A stretch of 64,000 nt of DNA from Streptomyces sp. NBC_00525 (lineage in GTDB: Bacteria > Actinomycetota > Actinomycetes > Streptomycetales > Streptomycetaceae): positions 6,386,001 through 6,450,000 of the forward strand of contig NZ_CP107834.1 of assembly GCF_036346595.1 (NCBI RefSeq), in the 5' to 3' direction. The notes below the pieces were generated by a model that did no database searches, was not told the origin of the DNA, and was given only the letters and a program-made list of their open reading frames with translations. The translations under genes were made by a program, and so were the position numbers. Positions 47,767-56,593 of this stretch are shown in pieces (positions within the stretch are counted from its first letter, which is position 1; each line of letters begins with the position of its first letter).

Positions 47767-48873
47767 ATGATCACCTTCATCCCCCTGACCGGGTTCCTCG
47801 GGGCGGGCAAGACCACGACCATGACCGCGGCCGCGCTGGCCCTCCAGGAGCGGGGCCGCAAGGTTGCGGTCATCACCAACGACCAGGGTGTCGAACTGGT
47901 GGACACCAAACTGGTGCGAAGCAAGCTCAACAGTGTCGCCGAGGTCACGGGCGGCTGCTTCTGTTGCAAATTCGAGGACCTCGTCGAGGCCGTCGTCGCG
48001 CTCGTCGCGTCCGACAGCGTCGACACCGTGATCGCGGAAGCCGTCGGTAGTTGTACCGACCTCCAAGCCACCGTCGTACGACCGCTGCGCCAGTACTACG
48101 GCGATGACATGGTTGTCGCACCCCTGACCACCGTGGTCGACCCCCTGCGCCACCTGGCCTTCGCCCGTGCCGCCGAGAGGGGCGAGCCGGAGTCGGACCT
48201 GTCGTACCTCTTCCGTCAACAGGTCACCGAGGCCGACGTCATCGCCGTGAACAAGCTGGACACCATCCGACCGGACCGGGCTGAGGAGCTGCTTGCCGCG
48301 CTCCGCGCGAGCAACCCCAAGGCGACTGTGGTCGGGTACTCGGCCACCTCCGGTGACCATCTGGAGACGCTGCTCGACGCCTGGCAGGCGCCGGCGACGA
48401 ACGGGGACGTCGTCCTCGACATCGACTACGACCGCTATGCCGCCGCCGAAGCCCAGCTGGCCTGGATGAATCAGGAACTCGGGCTCACCGCCGCCGGGGA
48501 CGCGTTCAACGCGACCGAGTGGGCCCGTACGGTCCTCCGAGAGCTGTCCGTATGGGCCGCGGAGCACGACGCCGTGATCGGTCACGCCAAGATCACCGTG
48601 GACACGACCGACGGCGACTTCGCCAAGCTCAGCCTCACCGAGTCCGGCGCGCAGCCCACTCTCGACCGCGCCGCCGACGCGTACGCCGCGGTGGGCCGGG
48701 CTGTAGTCAACGCCAGGGTCGCCTGCGAGCCCGATGCCTTGGACACGGCTGTCACCGAGGCCGTCAAGGCCGCCGACAAAGCCACCGCCGTCATTTCCTC
48801 CGCGACCACTCCGGTGTCGTTCAAACCCTCCTACCCACGTCCCGTGCACCGCCTCGCCCCCGCCGGCGCCTGA
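47767..48873 (+). CDS. CobW/COG0523-like GTPase
   Basis: A 368-residue P-loop GTPase. Walker A is LTGFLGAGKTTT, the metal-binding CxCC is in GGCFCCKFED, and the guanine motif is NKLD. The C-terminal part contains the CobW-C-like region. COG0523 proteins are metal chaperones (Zn, Co and others) that insert metals into enzymes. Here it sits between the FemAB-like gene and arsM, so a role in loading metal or handling arsenic for the pathway is possible but unproven. The gap to arsM is 18 bases. Confidence 0.85.
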   Translation: MITFIPLTGFLGAGKTTTMTAAALALQERGRKVAVITNDQGVELVDTKLVRSKLNSVAEVTGGCFCCKFEDLVEAVVALVASDSVDTVIAEAVGSCTDLQATVVRPLRQYYGDDMVVAPLTTVVDPLRHLAFARAAERGEPESDLSYLFRQQVTEADVIAVNKLDTIRPDRAEELLAALRASNPKATVVGYSATSGDHLETLLDAWQAPATNGDVVLDIDYDRYAAAEAQLAWMNQELGLTAAGDAFNATEWARTVLRELSVWAAEHDAVIGHAKITVDTTDGDFAKLSLTESGAQPTLDRAADAYAAVGRAVVNARVACEPDALDTAVTEAVKAADKATAVISSATTPVSFKPSYPRPVHRLAPAGA

Positions 48874-48891
48874 TCGAGAAGGACCACCGTC

Positions 48892-49677
48892 ATGAGTGAC
48901 ACCACCGCCGGCAGCTTGCAGGAAGAGGTCCGGGAGTACTACCGGTCCAAAGCGGCCGAGGCCGAGACCAGCGGCGCCTGCTGCTCGCCCGACCCCCGGA
49001 CCTTCGGTCCCGCCGCCTATGACGAGATCGGTCCGGGCACCGCGCCGGACGCCGCTCTCCTCGCCAGCCTCGGCTGCGGCAACCCGAGTGCCGTCGCGGA
49101 ACTGCGGGAGGGTGAGACTGTCCTCGATCTGGGATCGGGCGGCGGCCTGGACGTCATCCTCAGCGCCCGGAGAGTCGGCCCCGACGGCCGTGTCTTCGGC
49201 CTGGACTTCCTGGAGGAGATGCTCGCCCTCGCCGGCCGCAACGTCGCCGATGCGGAGATCGACAACGTCGTCCTCCTCAAGGGCACGATCGAGTCCATCC
49301 CGCTGCCCGCCGACACCATCGACGTGATCATTTCCAACTGCGTGATCAACTTGTCGCTGAACAAGCCCGCCGTCTTCGCGGAGATGGCCCGTGTCCTTGC
49401 TCCCGGCGGCCGCCTGGGCATCAGCGATGTAGTCGCCGAGGACCGGCTCAGCCCTGCGGAGCGGGCCGAGCGCGGTGGGCACAGTCAGTGCATCGCGGGG
49501 GCGCTCTCGGTCGCCGAGTACAAGGAACTCCTCGACGCGGTCGGCCTGAAGGACGCGGAGGTCGTGTTCACCCAAGAGGCGGCCGACGGCCTCCATGCTG
49601 CGATCATCCGCGCCCGCAAGCCGGTCGACAGCACCGTCGGTGCCCAGGAGTGCGATCCCGGCGGAACTTGCTGCTGA
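48892..49677 (+). CDS. arsM: Arsenite S-adenosylmethionine methyltransferase
   Basis: A 261-residue ArsM. The SAM motif is VLDLGSGGGLDVILSA. The conserved cysteines lie in LGCGNPSA (Cys62), ISNCVINLS (Cys150) and HSQCIAGAL (Cys200), plus an N-terminal pair GACCSP (Cys30-31). The extra C-terminal tail ECDPGGTCC carries Cys254, 260 and 261. ArsM methylates trivalent arsenicals. In the arsinothricin pathway it would add the methyl group to the hydroxyarsinothricin intermediate. It is the last gene of its operon, followed by a strong terminator. Confidence 0.93.
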   Translation: MSDTTAGSLQEEVREYYRSKAAEAETSGACCSPDPRTFGPAAYDEIGPGTAPDAALLASLGCGNPSAVAELREGETVLDLGSGGGLDVILSARRVGPDGRVFGLDFLEEMLALAGRNVADAEIDNVVLLKGTIESIPLPADTIDVIISNCVINLSLNKPAVFAEMARVLAPGGRLGISDVVAEDRLSPAERAERGGHSQCIAGALSVAEYKELLDAVGLKDAEVVFTQEAADGLHAAIIRARKPVDSTVGAQECDPGGTCC

Positions 49678-49690
49678 GTGTGCCGTCAGA

Positions 49691-49735
49691 CAGGGGGCCG
49701 TGGCCCGAGCTCAGAGCTCGGGCCACGGCCCCCTG
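49691..49735. terminator. Perfect 21-bp hairpin terminator
   Basis: The stem 49691-49711 pairs perfectly with 49715-49735, with a three-base loop. It separates arsM from the convergent arsC and can serve both. The 145 bases that follow up to arsC hold no further feature. Confidence 0.92.
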
Positions 49736-49880
49736 TGCTGGTGGTCGGACGGGCGATCTTCCGGGGCGTGTCGGCGACGTGGGTCGCGTCACCGAGCTCC
49801 GGCCGAGTGCCAGCTCCTGCCCGTCAGGTCCGCCAACGCGACGGGCAGGAGCTGGTGTTCGTGGGGAAACGGCCGACCGG

Positions 49881-50300
49881 TCACGCCTCCTTCGCCGCCT
49901 CGATCTCGGCGATGAGGCGCTCGACAAGGTCCTTGATCTCGTCACGGATCGGTCGGACAGCCTCCAGACCCTGGCCGGCCGGGTCCTTCAGGGTCCAGTC
50001 GAGGTACTTCTTGCCGGGGAAGACCGGGCAGGCGTCGCCGCAGCCCATGGTGATGACGTAGTCGGACGCCTGGACGGCTTGGGCCGTCAGCACCTTCGGC
50101 CGCTGGCCGCCGAGGTCGACGCCGACCTCGGCCATGGCCTCGACGACGGCTGGGTTGACCTGGTCGCCGGGAAGCGAACCGGCGGATCGGACCTCAACGC
50201 GGTCGCCGGCCAGGTGGCGCAGGAAACCGGCGGCCATCTGGGAGCGGCCCGCGTTGTGGACGCAGACGAAGAGCACGGACACGAGCGGAGCGGCGGTCAT
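49881..50300 (-). CDS. arsC: Arsenate reductase, low-molecular-weight phosphatase type
   Basis: A 139-residue protein with the CX5R active site CVHNAGRS (Cys13, Arg19) and the redox cysteines Cys87 and Cys91 in TMGCGDACP. In the thioredoxin-coupled family a disulfide is shuttled, and in the mycothiol-coupled actinobacterial family a glutaredoxin-like protein is used. It reduces arsenate to arsenite, which supplies the substrate for ArsL/ArsM. It is divergent from arsR-acr3. Confidence 0.92.
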   Translation of the reverse strand: MTAAPLVSVLFVCVHNAGRSQMAAGFLRHLAGDRVEVRSAGSLPGDQVNPAVVEAMAEVGVDLGGQRPKVLTAQAVQASDYVITMGCGDACPVFPGKKYLDWTLKDPAGQGLEAVRPIRDEIKDLVERLIAEIEAAKEA

Positions 50301-50338
50301 CGATTCGTCCTTGACAGCAAGAGGTCAGTCCCAGCTGG

Positions 50339-50377
50339 TATCAGCAATGAATGATGTGACACTATCAGTACATGATG
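50339..50377. promoter_or_regulatory. Candidate ArsR operator between arsC and arsR
   Basis: Two direct copies of TATCAG(C/T)A followed by ATGATG (50339-50356 and 50363-50377) lie in the short divergent spacer, the second one overlapping the arsR start. A natural site for autoregulation. Confidence 0.45.
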
Positions 50378-50680
50378 ACGTCAGTCGATACTGATCTGAT
50401 CCGGGTTCTGGCCGATCCGCTCAGGCTCCGGATCGTGACCCTGCTCGCCCGCGAGACGCTGTGCACCACCCACCTCGTCGAGGAGACGGGTGCCAGACAG
50501 ACCAACCTCTCCAACCACCTGCGCGTGCTGCGTGAGGCCGGGGTCGTGGAGACGGAGCCCTGCGGCCGGTTCACGTACTACTGCTTGAAACCGGACGTCA
50601 TCGCCCAGCTCGCCGGTCAGTTCGCCGAATTGGCCGAGGCTGCCCGCAGCGGCGCCAAGAACAAGAGGGCCTGTCCGTGA
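50372..50680 (+). CDS. arsR: ArsR-type repressor
   Basis: A 102-residue winged-helix repressor. The sequence LIRVLADPLRLRIVTLLARETLCTTHLVEETGARQTNLSNHLRVLREAGVV has the ArsR helix pattern. A Cys in ETLC and others at FTYYC and PCG could bind As(III). Its stop overlaps the acr3 start by GTGA. It is one of four ArsR proteins in the island. A second ATG at 50375 is equally possible. Confidence 0.9.
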   Translation: MMTSVDTDLIRVLADPLRLRIVTLLARETLCTTHLVEETGARQTNLSNHLRVLREAGVVETEPCGRFTYYCLKPDVIAQLAGQFAELAEAARSGAKNKRACP

Positions 50681-51765
50681 CCTCCACCACCCGAGCCCCC
50701 GCCCCGGCGGCGCCCTCCTCCGTCGCCGCGAAGCTGTCGACACTCGACCGCTTCCTCGCGGTCTGGATTCTTCTGGCCATGGCCCTCGGCCTCGGCCTCG
50801 GCCGACTGGTCCCCGGCCTGGACGATGCGCTGGCCGCGGTTGAGATCGGCGGCATTTCGCTGCCGATCGCCGCAGGCTTGCTGATCATGATGTACCCGGT
50901 CCTCGCGAAGGTCCGGTACGACCGGCTCGACGCCGTCACCGGCGACCGGAAGCTCTTGGTCTCCTCGCTCATCGTCAACTGGATCCTCGGCCCGGCGCTC
51001 ATGTTCGCCCTCGCCTGGATCTTCCTGCCCGACCTGCCTGAGTACCGTACCGGTCTGATCATCGTCGGCCTGGCCCGCTGTATCGCCATGGTGGTCATCT
51101 GGAACGACCTGGCCTGCGGGGATCGTGAGGCCGCGGCGGTCCTCATCGCGCTGAACTCGGTCTTCCAAGTCGTCGCGTTCGGTGTTCTGGGCTGGTTCTA
51201 CCTCGACCTGCTGCCCGGCCGGCTCGGCCTCGGCGAAGGTGAAACACTCGACATTTCCATGGCGAAGATCGGTCTGAACGTCCTCGTCTTCCTCGGCATC
51301 CCGCTGGTCGCCGGCTTCCTCACCCGCCGGATCGGTGAGCGACGAATGGGCTCGGACGCGTACGAGGCGAAGGTTCTGCCGAAGATCGGACCATGGGCGC
51401 TGTACGGCCTGCTCTTCACGATCGTCATCCTCTTCGCGCTTCAGGGCCGGACCATCACCTCGCAGCCGCTGGATGTCGCGAGGATCGCCCTCCCGCTTCT
51501 CGTCTACTTCGCCGTCATGTGGTTCGGTACCTTTGCGTTCGGCCGAGCCATTGGTCTGCCGTACGACCGCACGGCGACACTCGCGTTCACCGCCGCCGGG
51601 AACAACTTCGAACTCGCCATCGCCGTTGCCATCGCGACCTTCGGTGTCACCTCCGGCCAGGCTCTTTCCGGGGTCGTGGGTCCGCTCATCGAAGTGCCGG
51701 TCCTGGTCGCACTCGTATACGTGTCTTTGAGCCGGCGCAAGAAGTTCGAGCAGGTCCGGCAATAG
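50677..51765 (+). CDS. acr3: ACR3-type arsenite efflux permease
   Basis: A 362-residue membrane protein with about ten helices. The ACR3 signature GLARCIAMVVIWNDLACGD carries the conserved Cys, and AFTAAGNNFELAIAVAIA is the second landmark. It exports arsenite using the proton gradient. It starts at GTG 50677, coupled to arsR, and so forms an arsR-acr3 unit divergent from arsC. Confidence 0.94.
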   Translation: MTSTTRAPAPAAPSSVAAKLSTLDRFLAVWILLAMALGLGLGRLVPGLDDALAAVEIGGISLPIAAGLLIMMYPVLAKVRYDRLDAVTGDRKLLVSSLIVNWILGPALMFALAWIFLPDLPEYRTGLIIVGLARCIAMVVIWNDLACGDREAAAVLIALNSVFQVVAFGVLGWFYLDLLPGRLGLGEGETLDISMAKIGLNVLVFLGIPLVAGFLTRRIGERRMGSDAYEAKVLPKIGPWALYGLLFTIVILFALQGRTITSQPLDVARIALPLLVYFAVMWFGTFAFGRAIGLPYDRTATLAFTAAGNNFELAIAVAIATFGVTSGQALSGVVGPLIEVPVLVALVYVSLSRRKKFEQVRQ

Positions 51766-51836
51766 CCTCACCGTGTCGCCACCCGTGCCTCGCCTCCGGC
51801 GAAGCACGGCACACCCGGACGAAGGGAAGCCGCAAG

Positions 51837-52913
51837 ATGAGCGAGGTCCTCGACGTCATGGTGGTCGGCGGTGGCCAGGCGGGACTCGCCGTCGGATATC
51901 ACCTGCGCCGCCTCGGGGGCCTCGACTTCTTGGTCCTGGACGCTCAGCCGACGCCGGGCGGGGCCTGGCAGCACACGTGGGAGTCGCTGCGCCTCTTCTC
52001 ACCTGCTGCGTACTCGTCCCTGCCCGGTCGCATCATGCCGCCACAGCAGGGGGAGGAGTACCCCACCGCCGCGCACGTCGTCGACTACCTGACCGACTAC
52101 GAACACCGGTATGAACTCCCCGTCCAGCGCTCTGTCCGTGTGGAAGCGGTCCGCCGCGACGGCGACCACCTGCGGGTGGAGACCGACTCCGGTGTGCGGC
52201 GCGCCCGCGCGGTCGTCAGTACCACCGGGACGTGGACACGACCGTTCCTCCCCGCGGTGGCGGGCCGCAACTCGTTCTCGGGACGGCAGCTTCATACCGT
52301 CGAGTACCGCACTCCCGAGGAATTCGCCGGTATGCGGGTCATCGTCGTCGGCGGCGGGAACTCCGGAGCCCAGATCGCCGCCGATCTCGTGCACCACGCT
52401 GAATTGACCTGGGTCACCCGGCGGCCCACGCGCTTCCTGGCCGACGACATCGACGGCCGTGCCCTCTTCGACCACGCCACTGCCCGTCGCCGTGCTTTCG
52501 ACCAGGGTCTCGCCGACGGCGGGGGAGTCGCCTCACTCGGTGACATCGTCGCCGTGCCTCCTGTCCGCAGAGCTCGTGATACGGGCCTGCTCAAGGCCCG
52601 GCCGATGTTCGCGAGTGTGACGGCGAACGGTGTCGAGTGGGCTGACGGGACGCAGGCCGAGGCTGACGCGATCATCTGGTGCACGGGCTTCCGGCCGGCT
52701 CTCGCTCATCTCGCCCCGCTCGGGCTCCGGGGTTCGCGCGGACGGATTTCGATCCGGGGCACGGAGGCCGTGGGAGAGCCCCGGCTGCATCTCCTCGGGT
52801 ACGGCGACTGGACCGGTCCCGCGTCAGCCACCCTTGTCGGCGTCGGCCGCCCCGCACGCGAGGCCGTAAGGGACATTGCGGCCCTGTTGGGTCGGGACGG
52901 GAGGCGAGGGTGA
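51837..52913 (+). CDS. arsO: ArsO-type flavin-dependent monooxygenase
   Basis: A 358-residue FAD/NADPH monooxygenase. FAD motif VMVVGGGQAGLAVGYHL, NADPH motif VIVVGGGNSGAQIAADL, and the flavin monooxygenase-type FSGRQLHTVEY. ArsO genes occur in many ars operons; the function is not settled, though oxidation of trivalent arsenic species is a common proposal. The gene follows acr3 by 71 bases. The ATG at 51837 is chosen for the N-terminal FAD motif. Confidence 0.82.
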   Translation: MSEVLDVMVVGGGQAGLAVGYHLRRLGGLDFLVLDAQPTPGGAWQHTWESLRLFSPAAYSSLPGRIMPPQQGEEYPTAAHVVDYLTDYEHRYELPVQRSVRVEAVRRDGDHLRVETDSGVRRARAVVSTTGTWTRPFLPAVAGRNSFSGRQLHTVEYRTPEEFAGMRVIVVGGGNSGAQIAADLVHHAELTWVTRRPTRFLADDIDGRALFDHATARRRAFDQGLADGGGVASLGDIVAVPPVRRARDTGLLKARPMFASVTANGVEWADGTQAEADAIIWCTGFRPALAHLAPLGLRGSRGRISIRGTEAVGEPRLHLLGYGDWTGPASATLVGVGRPAREAVRDIAALLGRDGRRG

Positions 52914-52987
52914 ATGCGCGGTGAAGTCCTGGGGGATATCGGCGCCCGGATTCGCCGTGCGATCTTGTCGACTCGTATGGTGTCCGG

Positions 52988-53368
52988 GTGGCGACTCCGT
53001 TGGCAGGCATACCGATCGAGGACGTGAGCGGGGAGCGCTGTGTGCCCTCGTCCCCGGGGCGGTTGATCGACCGCGATGAAGTCGAGACGCTGACCGCTCA
53101 GTTGAAGGCGATGGCCGACCGGACCCGCCTCCAGATCGTCCACCTCATCGATCAGGCGCCGGCCGGGGAGCTCTGTGTGTGCGACCTGACCCAGTCGCTC
53201 GACCTGGCGCAGTCCACAGTGAGTCGGCACCTGAAAATCCTTACCACCGCGGGGCTGCTGCGCCGCGAGCAGCGGGGAACGTGGGCCTGGTTCTCCATCC
53301 GCAGGGACGCCCTGCGGCAGCTCAGGGAGCAGGCCTTCCCGCGAGGCGCCAACCGCTCCTCCTGCTGA
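52988..53368 (+). CDS. arsR: ArsR-type repressor, second copy
   Basis: A 126-residue repressor with an N-terminal extension. The metal site ELCVCDL is the classical ArsR CxC motif. AQSTVSRHLKILTTAGLL is the recognition helix. The last residue is Cys (RGANRSSC). The start is a GTG at 52988; a TATGGT six bases before suggests a leaderless transcript. It lies between arsO and the promoter of the second operon and may control that promoter. Confidence 0.88.
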   Translation: MATPLAGIPIEDVSGERCVPSSPGRLIDRDEVETLTAQLKAMADRTRLQIVHLIDQAPAGELCVCDLTQSLDLAQSTVSRHLKILTTAGLLRREQRGTWAWFSIRRDALRQLREQAFPRGANRSSC

Positions 53369-53447
53369 CGTACCGGACGTGACCCTGCCGGACGTGTCAA
53401 CACCGGAGACACACCGCGTCGGGCGCACGGAAGCCTGCGATCGCCAG

Positions 53448-53489
53448 TTCATCGATCTATTGACATGTATCGCTCGATGCTGGCAAGGT
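53448..53489 (+). promoter_or_regulatory. Arsenic-island promoter with operator, copy 2 (ATP-grasp-mtn operon)
   Basis: TTCATCGATCTATTGACAT (53448-53466), identical to the block at 45054, overlaps a -35 TTGACA (53460-53465), with an 18-base spacer and a -10 CAAGGT (53484-53489). The similarity continues beyond the -10. The ATP-grasp start is 98 bases downstream. The same regulator probably controls both operons. Confidence 0.75.
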
Positions 53490-53586
53490 TCCGGCCGTCG
53501 GCCGAAAGCGCCGTTGCCGATCAGGGCTTCACCCCGCTCCGGCGGCCGGATCCGGCCGACCACATGTCGACGCAAAGGTATCCGTC

Positions 53587-54849
53587 ATGGCCGCCACGTC
53601 CCGCGCGCAACCGTGTACCTCTGAGGCTCCGGCCCTGCTTCTCATGGGGAGTGGCGACCGTCGCTACCGCGAGTACTTCGTGGCCGCCGTCTCGCGCCAC
53701 TTCCGGCTGTGGCTTCTCGACGCCTACGAGCCCAGCTGGCAACTTGCTTATGTGGAGGGCACATCGGTCCTCGATACCCAAGACCTCGACGCCCTTCTCG
53801 CTGAGGCGCAGCAGGTCGTGCGCCGGCTCCCCGTCGCGGGGGTCTTCACCAACGACGAGTCTCTCGTGCACGTCGCGGCGCGCTTGGCCGAAGCCCTCGG
53901 GCTGCCCGGCAGCGCGCCCGACGCCGTACTCGCCTGCCGGGACAAGGCGACCACCCGTGCACGCCTGACGGCAGCCGGCGTGCCTCAGCCGGCCTGCACC
54001 CCGGTCTCCACGGCGGCCGAGGCGCGGTGCGCTGCCGACGCGACCGGCTACCCCGTCGTTGTCAAGGCACGCGGACTCGCCGGCAGCCTCGGCGTCGTCC
54101 GGGCCGACCACGGCGACGCCGTCGAAGCGGCCTTCGAAGCGGCCGGCTCCGCCGACTGGGCCGGCGTGCCCCGCTACGAGGCTGACGTGCTGGTCGAGGA
54201 GTACCTCACGGGTCCTGAGATCAGCGTCGACGCGATCGTCGTCGACGGTGTGTGCACTCCCATGATCGTGGCACGCAAGCAGACCGGCATGGACCCGTAC
54301 TTCGAAGAGACCGGCCATACCGTCGACGCAGCTGATCCCCTTCTCCGGGACGCCGAACTCCTGGGTCAACTGCACCACATCCACAAGGCTTTGGGCTTTG
54401 AACGGGGCGCCACGCATACCGAGTTCAAGCTCACCCCCGAAGGGCCCCGCCTGGTCGAGATCAACGCGCGCCTCGGCGGCGATTTCATCCCGTTCATCGG
54501 GATGCTCGCCACCGGGACCGACCCGGCGGTCGCGGCCGCTCGGGTGGCAGCCGGACTCATCCCCGACACGGCGCCGAAGACGCAGCGGATCGCCGCCGTG
54601 AGGTTTCTCTATCCGGAGGCCGACTGCGAGGTGGTTGAGACGACTGTCCGCACCGATCTCTTCGGGCCGACGGTGCACAGCGCGGTCGCGACGGCCGGCC
54701 CCGGCACTCGGCTGGCACTGCCACCCCATGGGTACATGAACCGGTACGGCTATGTCGTCGCCGTCGGTGAGGAAGCCGCACAGGTGCTCACTGATGTGGA
54801 GGCCGCGCCCGCCCTGGTCGAACTGCGCTCGCGTCCTCTGACGGACTGA
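53587..54849 (+). CDS. ATP-grasp ligase (amino acid ligase type)
   Basis: A 420-residue ATP-grasp enzyme. The nucleotide part has YPVVVKARGLAGSLGVVRADHGDA (ATP-binding loop) and the Mg2+-binding site is FKLTPEGPRLVEINARLGGDFIP (Glu, Asn). It resembles the L-amino acid ligase/BacD-like group, which form peptide bonds with ATP. It is the first gene of an operon with mtnABDC. A plausible job is to couple an arsenic-containing amino acid to another amino acid. The exact substrate is not known. Confidence 0.78.
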   Translation: MAATSRAQPCTSEAPALLLMGSGDRRYREYFVAAVSRHFRLWLLDAYEPSWQLAYVEGTSVLDTQDLDALLAEAQQVVRRLPVAGVFTNDESLVHVAARLAEALGLPGSAPDAVLACRDKATTRARLTAAGVPQPACTPVSTAAEARCAADATGYPVVVKARGLAGSLGVVRADHGDAVEAAFEAAGSADWAGVPRYEADVLVEEYLTGPEISVDAIVVDGVCTPMIVARKQTGMDPYFEETGHTVDAADPLLRDAELLGQLHHIHKALGFERGATHTEFKLTPEGPRLVEINARLGGDFIPFIGMLATGTDPAVAAARVAAGLIPDTAPKTQRIAAVRFLYPEADCEVVETTVRTDLFGPTVHSAVATAGPGTRLALPPHGYMNRYGYVVAVGEEAAQVLTDVEAAPALVELRSRPLTD

Positions 54850-54883
54850 CCGACTCCGCCTTCCCTGTCTCAAGGAGCCGCCT

Positions 54884-55909
54884 GTGAGCAAGCCTTCCTA
54901 CCCGGCATCGTTGAGCTGGGACGAAAACGCGATCGTCACCCTCGACCAGCGCGCGCTGCCTCACGAGAGCCGGCTTCTGCGCCTGGCCACCGTGGATGAT
55001 GTCATCACCGCCATCACGACCCTCGCGGTGAGGGGCGCCCCCTCGATCGGACTCGCGGGAGCCCTGGGCGTCGCGCTTTCGGCGTACGCCCACTGCCGGT
55101 CGGGCGTCACCGGCGCGGGGCGACAGGCTGTGCACGCCGACGCCCGGCGACTTGCCGCAGCCCGCCCGACGGCCGTCAACCTGTCCTGGGCGGTCGACCG
55201 AGCCCTCGGCAAGCTCGCCGATGGTCCGGACGCGGTTCTTGCCGAGGCCACCGCCATGATTGACGAGGACCGAGCGATCAACCGACGGATGGTCGCACAC
55301 GCGGCCCAGGCCGTCCGGGATCGCTGCCCGCAGCGCCCCCTGCGGCTGCTTACCCACTGCAACACCGGCCGGCTCGCGACCGCAGCCGTGGGTACCGCCC
55401 TCGGGACCGTCCTCGCTCTCGCTGAAGCCGGAATGGTGACCGAGGTCCTCGTCGATGAAACCCGGCCACTCCTGCAGGGTGCCCGGCTGACCGCGTGGGA
55501 ACTGGCAGCAGCCGGCGTGCCCCACCGTGTGTGCGTCGACAGCGCGGCCGCTGCGGCCATGAGCCGAGGACTCGTCGACTGCGTTCTTGTCGGAGCGGAC
55601 CGCATCACGGAGCGAGGGGATGTGGCCAACAAGATCGGCACCTACGGGCTGGCGATCGCCGCTGCCCATCATGGGATTCCCTTCATCGTCGTCGCCCCCG
55701 AATCGTCGTGGGACAGGTCTGTCGTCGACGGTCGTGACATCCCCATCGAGGAACGGGACGCGGACGAGGTGACCACCTACGGCGGCCTTCGCACCACCCC
55801 CCGCGGCACACGTGCGTACAACCCTGCCTTCGACGTCACCCCGGCCCCCTTGGTCACCGCGATCGTCTCCGAGCACGGTGTTCGACACACATGTGAGGCG
55901 GTGGCATGA
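54884..55909 (+). CDS. mtnA: Methylthioribose-1-phosphate isomerase
   Basis: A 341-residue isomerase. Landmarks are LAVRGAPSIGLAGALGVAL, LLTHCNTGRLATA (catalytic Cys), VLVDETRPLLQGARLTAW and LVGADRITERGDVANKIGTY (catalytic Asp). It converts methylthioribose 1-phosphate to methylthioribulose 1-phosphate in the methionine salvage pathway. The GTG start at 54884 has AAGGAG six bases upstream. Its stop overlaps the mtnB start by ATGA. Confidence 0.94.
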   Translation: MSKPSYPASLSWDENAIVTLDQRALPHESRLLRLATVDDVITAITTLAVRGAPSIGLAGALGVALSAYAHCRSGVTGAGRQAVHADARRLAAARPTAVNLSWAVDRALGKLADGPDAVLAEATAMIDEDRAINRRMVAHAAQAVRDRCPQRPLRLLTHCNTGRLATAAVGTALGTVLALAEAGMVTEVLVDETRPLLQGARLTAWELAAAGVPHRVCVDSAAAAAMSRGLVDCVLVGADRITERGDVANKIGTYGLAIAAAHHGIPFIVVAPESSWDRSVVDGRDIPIEERDADEVTTYGGLRTTPRGTRAYNPAFDVTPAPLVTAIVSEHGVRHTCEAVA

Positions 55910-56568
55910 GCTACGCACCGTCTACCGCGGAGGCCGAGCGAACCGCACAGCACCTGGCAGACACATCCCGGAGTCTGTACGAGCGCGGATGGATGCCCGG
56001 CACATCCGGGAACATCTCCATGAGGCTGCCCGATGCTCCCAGCCGGGCGCTGATCACGGCGAGCGGCCGAGACAAAGGTGCGCTGACCGCTCGGGACGTG
56101 GTGGAGGTCGATGCCTTCAACGGCCGGGCGTCCCTTCCCGACCAGGATCTGCCCTCTGCGGAGACCTCCATCCATGCGGCCGTCTACCGCGTCACCGGAG
56201 CACGTGCCGTCCTCCACGTCCACTCCCCGTACGCCACTGTCGTCGCCCACCGCGCCGCGGTTGTGGACGCTGTCGCCTCGGTACGAGTGGAGCGTTTCGA
56301 ACTGCTCAAGGGACTGGCACTGAAGGATCCGACCTGCACGGACCTGCCGGTGTTCCCCAACTGGGCCCAGGTCGACCGGATCGCCGACGATGTCGCTGCC
56401 CATCTCTCGGTTGGCCGGGATGGCCCGCCCGGGCTCCTCCTGGCCGATCACGGCATTACCACGTGGGGCGACTCGCTGCGGCAGGCGAAGAACCGGCTCG
56501 AGTGCCTGGAGGCGCTGTGTCAACTGCTCGTGATCTCCCAGTCCGAGCTTCAGGTCGCACATTCCTGA
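55906..56568 (+). CDS. mtnB: Methylthioribulose-1-phosphate dehydratase
   Basis: A 220-residue class II aldolase-fold enzyme. GTSGNISMRL is the phosphate-binding motif, the zinc site is in VLHVHSPYATVVAH and LADHGITTWG, and SAETSIHAAVYR supplies the catalytic Glu. It dehydrates methylthioribulose 1-phosphate. It is coupled to mtnA by overlap. Confidence 0.92.
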   Translation: MSYAPSTAEAERTAQHLADTSRSLYERGWMPGTSGNISMRLPDAPSRALITASGRDKGALTARDVVEVDAFNGRASLPDQDLPSAETSIHAAVYRVTGARAVLHVHSPYATVVAHRAAVVDAVASVRVERFELLKGLALKDPTCTDLPVFPNWAQVDRIADDVAAHLSVGRDGPPGLLLADHGITTWGDSLRQAKNRLECLEALCQLLVISQSELQVAHS

Positions 56569-56593
56569 GAGCCACCGACGACAGGACCGCACC

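Noticed and set aside
46558..49596. A 1012-residue open frame on the minus strand over the arsL operon
   Set aside because: It is Gly/Val/Asp-rich antisense shadow of GC-rich coding sequence, with no domain and lying opposite four well-supported genes.
49736..49880. Possible small gene between arsM and arsC
   Set aside because: Open frames here overlap arsC in antisense and carry no recognisable content or RBS.
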